Shown here piece by piece: positions 36,581 to 43,943 of a stretch of 64,000 nt of DNA. A program made the translations under genes and the position numbers. The notes under the pieces are model-generated. The model did not search any database, was not told the origin of the DNA, and worked only from the letters and a program-made list of their open reading frames with translations. The DNA comes from Sporosarcina sp. FSL K6-1522 (GTDB lineage: Bacteria > Bacillota > Bacilli > Bacillales_A > Planococcaceae). Positions within the stretch are counted from its first letter, which is position 1, and every line of letters starts with the position of its first letter. The stretch is from NCBI RefSeq assembly GCF_038622445.1, contig NZ_CP152019.1, positions 62,001-126,000 on the forward strand. The letters are read 5' to 3'.

Positions 36581-36604
36581 TGTTGCGCAACATCTATACT
36601 ATAG
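36581..36604. promoter_or_regulatory. Two adjacent palindromes in the regulator's upstream region
   Basis: TGTTGCGCAACA (36581-36592) is a perfect 12-base palindrome, and CTATACTATAG (36594-36604) is an odd palindrome right beside it. They lie upstream of the HTH-TPR regulator and are candidate operators. The 36302-36787 gap carries these, the hairpins and promoter elements, and no convincing gene. Confidence 0.4.
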
Positions 36605-36642
36605 CATGTACAGAGTACAATGAAAATTACAAAATAACACTG

Positions 36643-36648
36643 TATAAT
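36643..36648 (+). promoter_or_regulatory. Candidate -10 element for the regulator-peptide operon
   Basis: A perfect TATAAT, with a poor -35 (ATGAAA at 36620-36625) at 17 bases. The weak -35 could mean that an activator is needed. Start site near 36655. Confidence 0.35.
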
Positions 36649-36686
36649 AGGTCTTTCTACTTCATTCAACATCACAAAAAGACCTG

Positions 36687-36714
36687 AACCTTTGCCATAC
36701 GACAAAGGTTTTAT
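36687..36714 (+). other. Stem-loop in the regulator leader
   Basis: AACCTTTG (36687-36694) pairs with CAAAGGTT (36703-36710), followed by TTAT. A second 8-bp pair, AGGTCTTT (36649-36656) with AAAGACCT (36678-36685), lies just upstream. Possible attenuation or RNA structure; the T run is short. Confidence 0.4.
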
Positions 36715-36787
36715 GCAAATCAATCAGTTACACTCATTTCTTCCACACTTGACGCGCGCATTATAACAACGAAGAAGGTCGATTCCT

Positions 36788-38062
36788 TTGCATATTGGAA
36801 AAAGATTGAGAGAAATACGAACGATTCGCGGAATGACGCAAGCAAAAGTAAGCAAAGACATCATTTCCGCCCCTCATTACAGCAATATCGAAGCGGGTAT
36901 TTTCACCCCGTCACAAGATACATTAACGTTACTTGCCAAACGCTTAGCTGTTCCAGCCACATACTTCACACATAGCTACGCGGAAGATAAATTCATGGCC
37001 GAATTATTGCAGCAATATGAGGGTATTTTAGAAAAAGAAGATGTAGCTCTAGCAAACGCTTTTCTTAAAGAACATGAAAAAAGCTTCGACTATATTCAAT
37101 CATTACATCAGGAGTTATGTTTTAAGTTATTGCGCTGTCTGGCACTTTTTAAAGAAAAAGAATTTATAGCTTTCCAGCAGCTATATGAGGAGAAGATTCT
37201 CTCCTATGTAGACTTTGACATCTTGCATACTTTAAACATTCGCCTCCAAGAAAAATATGATTATATTACCGGTCTATATCACTATATAATTGGTAATCAC
37301 AATGATAGTATAGAACTTTTTTCAAAAGTATTAAAAATCAGTGAAGACCCTTTGCTTCATGCAAGGCTCACGTTCAATATTGCATTAGCTCACTATCGCC
37401 TTTTTCACTATACTGAGGCATTGCATTATAGCAAAAAGGCTAGGGACTGTTATTTGCATTTGCATAACTGGGATAAGACAGCTGAATGCTATAATTTGAT
37501 GGCTGTACTTTATAAAGATACTAATCGTTTAAGTACTGCAGAGTTATATATTCATAAAGGGATACAGATTTTGAATGATAAGACCATAAGAATATATACA
37601 ATGCTTTTACATAATCTTGCGCTCGTTTATCAAGAACAAGAGCAACATAAAAAGGCATTAGAAACTATTGAGAACTGTATCGCTATAAAAAAAGAATACC
37701 ATTCAGGTACTCTCTTTAGTAGCTATCGGGAGAAATTGAATATCTTATTAAGTCTGAAAGATGAGACTGAAATTACACGTACCCTTGAATATGCTCGTCT
37801 CGTTTGCAAGTCTTCATTAGAAGAATGTCATTTGCGAGTCATTGAAGGCAAACAGCACTTTCAGCACCAGCGATATGATGCATACGAAAAATGTCTCCTA
37901 CAGAGTATCGACTATTATCTCAAACACGAACAGTGGGAATATCTAAAGTGTTTACCAGAAGAGTTAGCTACTTATTACGCCAAGAAAAAACATTATAAAA
38001 AAGCTTATGAACTAAATTTAACGGGTTTACTCGCATTTAAAAAAATATATAGGGAGTTGTAA
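36788..38062 (+). CDS. HTH-TPR quorum-sensing regulator (NprR/PlcR-like, RRNPP family)
   Basis: A 424-residue intracellular peptide-responsive regulator, by architecture. Residues 4-60 are an XRE-type helix-turn-helix (GKRLREIRTIRGMTQAKVSK; SAPHYSNIEAG). The rest is alpha-helical with TPR-like units, for example FNIALAHYRLFHYTEALHYS, CYNLMAVLYKDTNRLSTAEL and LLHNLALVYQEQEQHKKALE. This is the layout and length of NprR and close to PlcR and AimR. TTG start at 36788 with AAGAAGG upstream. The stop is 5 bases before a gene encoding a repeated peptide, so they form one operon. The coding sequence looks more AT-rich than its neighbours. The bound ligand is inferred, not shown. Confidence 0.85.
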   Translation: MHIGKRLREIRTIRGMTQAKVSKDIISAPHYSNIEAGIFTPSQDTLTLLAKRLAVPATYFTHSYAEDKFMAELLQQYEGILEKEDVALANAFLKEHEKSFDYIQSLHQELCFKLLRCLALFKEKEFIAFQQLYEEKILSYVDFDILHTLNIRLQEKYDYITGLYHYIIGNHNDSIELFSKVLKISEDPLLHARLTFNIALAHYRLFHYTEALHYSKKARDCYLHLHNWDKTAECYNLMAVLYKDTNRLSTAELYIHKGIQILNDKTIRIYTMLLHNLALVYQEQEQHKKALETIENCIAIKKEYHSGTLFSSYREKLNILLSLKDETEITRTLEYARLVCKSSLEECHLRVIEGKQHFQHQRYDAYEKCLLQSIDYYLKHEQWEYLKCLPEELATYYAKKKHYKKAYELNLTGLLAFKKIYREL

Positions 38063-38067
38063 TACAC

Positions 38068-38286
38068 ATGAAAAGCTTTTTAGTTACACTTATGCTGGGG
38101 GCAACTATCTCAACCATTAATCCCAATAGTGAAGTCGGCGACCCACATAGCGTCTTTAATCCTAATAGTGAAGTTGGCGACCCACATAGCGTCATTAATC
38201 CTAATAGTGAAGTTGGCGACCCGCATAGCGTCATTAATCCTAATAGTGAAGTTGGCGACCCGCATAGCGTCAAAGACGAAGCTTAA
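38068..38286 (+). CDS. Putative multi-copy pheromone precursor
   Basis: A 72-codon gene. Residues 1-17 form a short hydrophobic leader (MKSFLVTLMLGATIST) resembling an export signal. Residues 18-68 are four direct copies of NPNSEVGDPHSV, separated by one variable residue (F, I, I), and the protein ends KDEA. The repeat period is 39 bases. Every base difference between copies within the 12-residue core is synonymous. AGGGAG lies 12 bases upstream, inside the end of the regulator gene. The location and layout match cognate peptide genes of RRNPP receptors (papR, nprX, phr, aimP), but with four copies instead of one. Proteolytic processing to a short active peptide is inferred. Confidence 0.82.
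   Translation: MKSFLVTLMLGATISTINPNSEVGDPHSVFNPNSEVGDPHSVINPNSEVGDPHSVINPNSEVGDPHSVKDEA
38119..38271 (+). repeat. Four tandem 39-base units within the peptide gene
   Basis: Units at 38119-38157, 38158-38196, 38197-38235 and 38236-38271 (the last counted without its variable codon). Differences: CCC/CCT and GTC/GTT distinguish unit 1, CCA/CCG separates units 1-2 from 3-4, and the 13th codon varies. The repeats are contiguous, with no spacers. Confidence 0.95.
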
Positions 38287-38298
38287 AAACCCAAAACA

Positions 38299-38337
38299 CC
38301 CTCACACCAACAATTCATCTGGTGTGAGGGCATTTTT
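38299..38337 (+). terminator. Terminator of the regulator-peptide operon
   Basis: Perfect 11-bp stem CCCTCACACCA/TGGTGTGAGGG with a 10-base loop and a T5 run, 13 bases after the peptide stop codon. Confidence 0.92.
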
Positions 38338-38899
38338 AATTTTCATCCAAAGCGTCTTTAGACAAATCTTGACTCATTTCCGCATACTTTACGAAGACCC
38401 TTGCGAGCTCGCGTAGGCGATTGTGTACGTCGTCGTCGATAATCGTGTTATCTTTATCGAAATGACTCATATGTGTATAGACATAGTTCGGTGTCACGAG
38501 ACAGCGGAAGTAGTCCAAAATGGGTTTCAGCTGGTTTTCGATGACTAGGTGATGCTGGTATGTACCGCCATTTGCAACGATCGATACCGGTTTGTAACGC
38601 ATCGTGTGCGGGTGTAACATATCAAATGCGTTTTTCAACACACCTGGGATGGACCCTTGGAAGATGGGCGACGCTATAATATAACCGTCTGCCTCTTCAA
38701 ATTTTTTGACAAGCTGCTGCATATCATCATTGTATTCACCTAACGGGCGACCATCAACAATCTGATGTGTGTAATCTGCGAAATTCAACAATTCCAGTTC
38801 AAATCCGCAACCGGTTTCTTCGATATATTGCTGCACTACTTCAAGAACCACGCCTGTTTTGCTGCCGATAATGGTCCCGTCCACAAACAAAACTTTCAA
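38336..38899 (-). CDS. NADPH-dependent FMN reductase-like flavoprotein
   Basis: A 187-residue flavodoxin-fold oxidoreductase. KVLFVDGTIIGSKTG at the N-terminus is the FMN phosphate loop, and ADGYIIASPIFQGSIPGVLK near residue 75 and VANGGTYQHHL follow the SsuE/azoreductase pattern. The substrate is unknown. I use the TTG at 38899 with GAGGGGG 8 bases upstream; the frame extends back to 38983 through a hairpin and is not family-like there. Convergent to the regulator-peptide operon and sharing its terminator region. Confidence 0.8.
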   Translation of the reverse strand: MKVLFVDGTIIGSKTGVVLEVVQQYIEETGCGFELELLNFADYTHQIVDGRPLGEYNDDMQQLVKKFEEADGYIIASPIFQGSIPGVLKNAFDMLHPHTMRYKPVSIVANGGTYQHHLVIENQLKPILDYFRCLVTPNYVYTHMSHFDKDNTIIDDDVHNRLRELARVFVKYAEMSQDLSKDALDEN

Positions 38900-38940
38900 T
38901 GCAAATCCCCCTCGTCCCTCATAATCTAATCCATCGTACC

Positions 38941-38988
38941 AAAAAAAATGGTTGCCGGCTCGAAACCTGGCTCGGACAACCATTTTTT
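38941..38988. terminator. Hairpin with T runs on both strands, upstream of the flavoprotein gene
   Basis: AAAAAATGGTTG and CAACCATTTTTT form a 12-bp stem, with further pairing in the loop. It lies between the divergent flavoprotein and SpsG-like genes, so it may attenuate the former. The remaining stretch to 39184 shows nothing else clear. Confidence 0.55.
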
Positions 38989-39184
38989 CTTATTTTATTC
39001 AAATTTGAGATGTCTTCAAACCTACCGCTAGGCCTCCGAATGCCTATGCGCATCACTCTTCTATCTAAATCATTTTGCCGACAGAGGGGCTTCACCTGGA
39101 ATCATCGGTTTTGCCTGCTGTTCATACTCTATGTTTTTTTCACATACGGTGTAAAGAGAGTTTATCTATACGGTACATGAAAGG

Positions 39185-40252
39185 GTGATTCCAATAGACG
39201 GACAAGAAAAGAAAACAATTGCGATTCATGTTTCTCGGTCGGACGGAAAAGGGACATACCCCGCACGTCGAGCGGCTATGATTGCCAATACGCTGAAAGA
39301 AGAGGCCAATATTGTATTTTTATGCGGAGATGATTCACCTACTGCGCCCGACGGATTCAACACCCAAGCAATCGGTAGCGGCAGTTCGTCACTGTCCAAA
39401 GCTCTGTTAACACTCAAACCCGACTTGTTGTTACGTGATAGTGGCTCTACTTCGCAGGAGGAGGTCGAAAAAATTCGTCAACTCGTCCCCTCTATTGTTC
39501 ATTTCGATGATTTTGGCGACGGCGGAAAAGGGGCCGATTTGGTATTTCAAACATTGTATGCCGAGTCCAATGACAAAGTGCCAGATCACTATGTCGTTGG
39601 ACCAGAAAGTTTTTTCGCAGATGAGGAAGTTGCTTCCCTCAAACAAATTGGGTTACGTCGGGATCGGCTCTCCCCCCTTCCCCATCTCGTTATTTCTTTC
39701 GGAGATGACGATGCCGGGAACCTAACGTACCGTGCGTTGCGACATGTCATGCAACTGCAAATACCGCTGAAAGTGACGGTCCTCGTGGGCGAACGCTATC
39801 GTCACGATACAGGTACACTCCGTATGATGGCGCTTGGCAGACGCAATACAACCGTATTGGAACATCCGCATAATCTTGCGGAACTCTATGCATCCGCAGA
39901 CGTTATTTTATGTGCATCCGGCTATATGCCATACGAGGTGGCTGTGATGGGCATTCCTTGCGTCGTACTTGCACAAAACGATTTTGAGCTCGGGCTCGCC
40001 TTTCCAAAAGAACATCACGGCTTCATCCATCTCGGACTCGGTCGGAAAATAAAACAGTCGAGTCTACTCAATGCTGTTATGGAACCCCTATTGCACGAGC
40101 CTCTGCGCAAAAAAGCCATTGCTAGACAAACTGCCCTCGGGCTTGGCGACGGAAAAGATGCGGTATGTGAAGCCATTCGATACTGTTTGGAATACCCGAA
40201 ACGCAAACTAGGTAAACAGGCAGGAAAAGAACCATCTGATGTGCTACACTAA
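39185..40252 (+). CDS. SpsG/PseG-like nucleotide-sugar hydrolase (GT-B fold)
   Basis: A 355-residue GT-B protein resembling PseG (UDP-diacetamido-trideoxyaltrose hydrolase) and SpsG of spore coat polysaccharide synthesis. Segments: GTYPARRAAMIANTLKEEA (a GHVMR-like N-terminal position), VHFDDFGDGGKGADLVFQ, and the C-terminal nucleotide-binding ADVILCASGYMPYEVAVMG followed by IPCVVLAQN. No other pse or sps gene is in the window, so its substrate is uncertain. Start: only the GTG at 39185 is available in frame, and its ribosome binding site is very close, so the N-terminus is uncertain. Confidence 0.72.
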   Translation: MIPIDGQEKKTIAIHVSRSDGKGTYPARRAAMIANTLKEEANIVFLCGDDSPTAPDGFNTQAIGSGSSSLSKALLTLKPDLLLRDSGSTSQEEVEKIRQLVPSIVHFDDFGDGGKGADLVFQTLYAESNDKVPDHYVVGPESFFADEEVASLKQIGLRRDRLSPLPHLVISFGDDDAGNLTYRALRHVMQLQIPLKVTVLVGERYRHDTGTLRMMALGRRNTTVLEHPHNLAELYASADVILCASGYMPYEVAVMGIPCVVLAQNDFELGLAFPKEHHGFIHLGLGRKIKQSSLLNAVMEPLLHEPLRKKAIARQTALGLGDGKDAVCEAIRYCLEYPKRKLGKQAGKEPSDVLH

Positions 40253-40276
40253 GGGAAAATGCGAGGTGTTTCCCCT

Positions 40277-40462
40277 ATGAATAAACGTCAAGTAGAGTCA
40301 GCAATCGCTGAACTGAAAATGGATTATGTCAATTTGCAAGGTGATATTGAGAAACTAGAATCGACAGGCAATGCCAGCTTCGTCAAAAAGGCCGAACTGC
40401 GCCTAGCGACGATGGAAGAAAAACTAGCAGAACTCAATCAACAATTGGCAACATTTGAATGA
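40277..40462 (+). CDS. SE1832 family small protein
   Basis: About 61 residues, predicted helical hairpin (KRQVESAIAELKMDYVNLQG; VKKAELRLATMEEKLAEL). Matches a small conserved Bacillales/Staphylococcaceae family of unknown function. The ATG at 40277 has GAGGTG 9 bases upstream. It follows the SpsG-like gene by 24 bases and is ended by a strong terminator, so the two are probably one operon. Confidence 0.75.
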   Translation: MNKRQVESAIAELKMDYVNLQGDIEKLESTGNASFVKKAELRLATMEEKLAELNQQLATFE

Positions 40463-40466
40463 TTGA

Positions 40467-40500
40467 AAAGGCTATCCCAATGAGTGGGATAGCCTTTTTT
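40467..40500 (+). terminator. Terminator of the SpsG-like/SE1832 operon
   Basis: 13-bp stem AAAGGCTATCCCA/TGGGATAGCCTTT with a short loop and T6. Confidence 0.92.
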
Positions 40501-40706
40501 ATTACTAGATTCGAGCACGAGGTACCCACCTAGCCAACATAAATATTCAGGGTATTTTTCTCAATTAAATCTCATATTTACCCCCTTTTCTCAAATAAAA
40601 CGGCGTTATGGAAGTGTGTATACATTTACGATAGTTTACTTTTATTTGGAAACCCCATAAAGTTGAGCTAACAGGAAAACAAGTACAATAGGGGTGTTGA
40701 ATACGT

Positions 40707-41693
40707 ATGGTGACGGCATTAGTATGGGAGAAACCAGCCGAGTATAAGATTGAACCAGTAGATCAGGATGGTTTATGGAAAAAGGTCATCAGGGAATTGT
40801 TTGAAGATTTTTTGCTGTTTTTCTCACCAGAGTTGCATGCACAAGTCGACTTTTCAATCGAGACGGAATTTTTACAGCAGGAACTTTTTCAAGAAATTAT
40901 CAAGGACAAAACAGGACGACGATCAACCGATCAATTAGTGAAAGTACACCTCAAAGGTGGCGAGGAAAAGTGGATTTTAGTCCACATAGAAGTTCAAAGT
41001 GATAATGGGAAAGACTTCGCCAAGCGCATGTTTCAGTACTTTTACCGCATTTATGATCAATATGATAAAGAACTTGTTGCGTTAGCCTTGATGACATCAC
41101 CATATCGCAGTAAGTTCCCAACCGAATTCCGCTACAATTATTTTGGCACGGAGCTTCATTATGCGTATACTACTAGTAAGCTAGTGGATTATAATTATGC
41201 AGAATTAGAGCAGTCAGACAAGCTATTTAGTAAAGTCATCCTCGCTGCGAAATATATGCATGACACGAAGAATGATATGGACAAACGTTATGTGTTTAAG
41301 ATGAAATTGATGCGGGAAATGATTAGAAATAAACCATATCCTGGGGCAGAAATTCAAGCGATTTTCTATTTTATTGATTATTTATTACGACTACCAGAAG
41401 ATTTATCTCGAAAGTTAAATAACACACTTATTCCGATTATACAAAAGGAGGTTAATGACGTGGTACAATTTGATAATGGGGAATGGTCTCCAACGATGGA
41501 AGCGGTTTTCGCAAGGATAAAGGAAGATTGGGTTGAAGAAGGAAAAGCTAAGGGATTAGAACAAGGGATTGAGCAGGGCGTAACAAAAGTCGTACTAGAG
41601 ATGCTGAAAAAAGAATTGCCAGTTGACGTAATTGCGGAAGTAACACATTTGAAACAAGAAAAGATTGAACAACTGAGAGAAACACTTCAATAA
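40707..41693 (+). CDS. Rpn family recombination-promoting nuclease / PD-(D/E)XK transposase-like protein
   Basis: A 328-residue protein of the Rpn/YhgA-like group. The nuclease core is in the first 130 residues: DQLVKVHLKGGEEKWILVHIEVQ carries the E-x-Q form of the PD-(D/E)XK active site, then FAKRMFQYFYRIYDQYDKE. The C-terminal part has the typical EGKAKGLEQGIEQGVTK and a helical end. These proteins cut DNA and can promote RecA-independent transfer; they are often mobile or defence-linked. It stands alone between terminators, with no terminal repeats found. GGGGTG upstream of the ATG. Confidence 0.82.
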   Translation: MVTALVWEKPAEYKIEPVDQDGLWKKVIRELFEDFLLFFSPELHAQVDFSIETEFLQQELFQEIIKDKTGRRSTDQLVKVHLKGGEEKWILVHIEVQSDNGKDFAKRMFQYFYRIYDQYDKELVALALMTSPYRSKFPTEFRYNYFGTELHYAYTTSKLVDYNYAELEQSDKLFSKVILAAKYMHDTKNDMDKRYVFKMKLMREMIRNKPYPGAEIQAIFYFIDYLLRLPEDLSRKLNNTLIPIIQKEVNDVVQFDNGEWSPTMEAVFARIKEDWVEEGKAKGLEQGIEQGVTKVVLEMLKKELPVDVIAEVTHLKQEKIEQLRETLQ

Positions 41694-41720
41694 CAGATCC
41701 ATTTGTAAAAAGTTGTAAAA

Positions 41721-41772
41721 AGAGCTGTTCTTCCAGTTGGATACCTACCAGCTAAAAGAACAACCCTTTTTA
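41721..41772 (+). terminator. Terminator after the Rpn-like gene
   Basis: TGTTCTT/AAGAACA outer stem with an inner AGTTGG/CCAGCT stem, then CCCTTTTTATTAT. Probably also serves the convergent sigma factor gene. Confidence 0.75.
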
Positions 41773-41812
41773 TTATAATCACTATCTTGTACGTAGTGAT
41801 CTCCATTTCACC

Positions 41813-42358
41813 TTAGGCGATAACATACTCACGCACTGCATTGTCGTCCATCATTAGTTCCTTCAAATATTTTTTCGCACGGAACAAGCGAGACTTTACA
41901 GTTCCTATCGATACTTTCATAACTTCCGAGATTTCAATAAGCGAATATTGATGTACATAGAAATACTCAATCGTTTTTCGGTAGATGCCGTCTAATTCGC
42001 TAATTTTTTGTTGTACAAGCGATTGAATATCATTTTGCTCTAGCAATTCCGCTGGCGTTAAATTATCACTTGGTACGAGATCGAGAATCGGTACATCGAG
42101 CGTATCCGGTTGATTCATCACATGCTTGCTTCTTCTAACGTCTTTGCGGTAACGATCGCGGAATGTATTCATACAAATCGTTGTTAACCATGCTTTCATA
42201 TGGTCAACGCTGTCCATGCGTCCACTGTAGCGTACAACTTTCAACCACACATCTTGCATAAGATCCTCTGCTTCTTCTTTGTTGCGTGTCAATTTAAGAC
42301 ATAGATGATATATGTAACGGTCATACTCTTCGTATAACCCATTTAGATTCATTTTCAT
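41813..42358 (-). CDS. ECF-type RNA polymerase sigma factor, no adjacent anti-sigma
   Basis: A 181-residue sigma-70 family ECF factor. Region 2: YHLCLKLTRNKEEAEDLMQDVWLKV and WLTTICMNTFRDRYRK. Region 4: YFYVHQYSLIEISEVMKVSI followed by GTVKSRLFRAKKYLKEL, a helix-turn-helix. No anti-sigma gene is next to it; the neighbours are a CNNM-type transporter (leftward, upstream) and the Rpn-like gene. GGAGGCG lies about 9 bases before the ATG. Confidence 0.85.
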   Translation of the reverse strand: MKMNLNGLYEEYDRYIYHLCLKLTRNKEEAEDLMQDVWLKVVRYSGRMDSVDHMKAWLTTICMNTFRDRYRKDVRRSKHVMNQPDTLDVPILDLVPSDNLTPAELLEQNDIQSLVQQKISELDGIYRKTIEYFYVHQYSLIEISEVMKVSIGTVKSRLFRAKKYLKELMMDDNAVREYVIA

Positions 42359-42535
42359 ATGTAACGCCTCCGTCTGCTATCTGTTGACTCTATTATCTGC
42401 AATTCCTACCTTTCAAACCATCGTATTCTCTTTCAAGTTACTTACAAACGTGTAAGGCATCGTGAACTTTCTGTGAATGAATCCATAAAAATATCCCCAA
42501 AGCTCCTATTCTAGGCTTCGGGGACAAACTTATTT

Positions 42536-43774
42536 CTATAGACTCTCTTCTTCTCGAACCGTAATCGCCATACGAATAATGCGATTGCGCTCCATCTCTT
42601 TAATGATAAAACGTAGATTTTCATATGTAAATCGTTCACCCGGCTCAGGCACATGACCCAGCTCTTGCAAGACGAATCCACCAAGTGTATCGTGGTCAGT
42701 TGGCAATTCAATGCCAAGTAGCCCCATCGCCTCCACAATTTCAAGTCGACCATGACAGACCAAACGATTATCGGTGTGCGCATAGACGAGCGTTTCTTCG
42801 TCAATATCCGTCTCATCCTCGATGTCTTGCCCAATCATCTCTTCAATAATATCCTCATGCGTGATAACACCAAGCGTTCCACCATATTCATCCAAAACAA
42901 TGGCCATATGTTTCTTCTGCGCCAGCATCATCTTGAATACTTTTTCCACGCTCGCAGACTGCACAACATATAACGGTTCGCGGTCAATTAGCTCACCCAG
43001 GGTTTTCTCTGGATGCATCGACCATTCGATAAACATTTTCGAATAAAACATGCCAACAATCGTATCCATGCTATCCTCATACACGGGATAACGTGTATAA
43101 TAATACTCTAAAATGGTGTCTCGCACCTCTTCATATGTCGCTTCAATCGGCAAGCCAACAACATCCGTCCGATGTGTCTCAAGGACATCCGATACGTCTT
43201 TCTCTGGAAAATCGATGACCTCTTTCAAACGGTTCGATTCCTCCTGCTCAAACGTCCCTTCTATAGAAGCAATGTCCACCAATGATCGTAAATCATCCTT
43301 CGTCAACTTCGCTTCCTTCACCGTTCCTTTTGAAATAATGCGAATAAAAATATTCGTGAACGTCGCCAGCACAGCTGTAAGCGGTGTCAATACTTTTACA
43401 AAAAGGGTAATCGTTGGTGCCACAGCATACGCGACTCGATCTGAAAATGTCGCCGCAATGGTTTTCGGCAATACTTCACCAAAAACAATAATAACGATTG
43501 TTAATATTCCAGTCCAAATCCCTACGCTGAGGCCTTTGTCAATCGCAATCATTGTCACAAGTGTTGGCATCATTATATTCGCGATATTATTGCCGATTAA
43601 AATCGCGGTAATCATACGGTCCGGTTTCGATATCAAGTGCTGCAGTCGAATGGCCTGCTTATCTCCCTGATCTGCTCGAAACTGGACCTTCATCCTATTT
43701 ACTGCCGTTAGTGCCGTTTCACTTCCCGAAAGGAAAAATGACACAAATAAAAAGAAGCCAAGTGCGATAAACAA
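42536..43774 (-). CDS. HlyC/CorC (CNNM-type) transporter with CBS domains
   Basis: A 412-residue membrane protein. The N-terminal DUF21/CNNM domain has about four helices (residues 1-150, starting FIALGFFLFVSFFLSGSETA). A CBS pair follows (DVLETHRTDVVGLPIEATYE; VLDEYGGTLGVITHEDIIEEMIG), then a C-terminal CorC/HlyC domain (GGFVLQELGHVPEPGERFTY). Bacterial relatives act in magnesium efflux. TTG start at 43774, with GGGAGGA 8 bases upstream. Probably monocistronic. Confidence 0.87.
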   Translation of the reverse strand: MFIALGFFLFVSFFLSGSETALTAVNRMKVQFRADQGDKQAIRLQHLISKPDRMITAILIGNNIANIMMPTLVTMIAIDKGLSVGIWTGILTIVIIVFGEVLPKTIAATFSDRVAYAVAPTITLFVKVLTPLTAVLATFTNIFIRIISKGTVKEAKLTKDDLRSLVDIASIEGTFEQEESNRLKEVIDFPEKDVSDVLETHRTDVVGLPIEATYEEVRDTILEYYYTRYPVYEDSMDTIVGMFYSKMFIEWSMHPEKTLGELIDREPLYVVQSASVEKVFKMMLAQKKHMAIVLDEYGGTLGVITHEDIIEEMIGQDIEDETDIDEETLVYAHTDNRLVCHGRLEIVEAMGLLGIELPTDHDTLGGFVLQELGHVPEPGERFTYENLRFIIKEMERNRIIRMAITVREEESL

Positions 43775-43943
43775 AGGCGGTTCCTCCCAAAATCAAATTC
43801 GTGCAACAATAAAATTCATGCAATTACCAACTTTCACTCATTATAGCATATCCTCCCGCTTTCCGTCCGTCTCGCTTACTTCACTCCCTCGTCATCTGTT
43901 ATACTATTTCCATTGACGAAATTATTTGAAACGAGGGATTGTA

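Noticed and set aside
36463-36723. 86-codon minus-strand frame upstream of topB
   Set aside because: No ribosome binding site or recognisable family, AT-rich region with regulatory palindromes; kept as non-coding.
38119-38271. CRISPR-like array
   Set aside because: Repeats are contiguous with no unique spacers, in frame, and no cas genes are near.
38037-38273. Minus-strand frame with repeated TLCGSPTSLLGLM units over the peptide gene
   Set aside because: It is the complement of the 39-base tandem repeat. It has no ribosome binding site and overlaps the better supported plus-strand gene with leader, coupling and terminator.
36788-38286. Phage arbitrium (AimR-AimP) system
   Set aside because: AimP carries a single short C-terminal peptide and the locus sits in prophages. 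No phage genes are seen here and the precursor has four copies.
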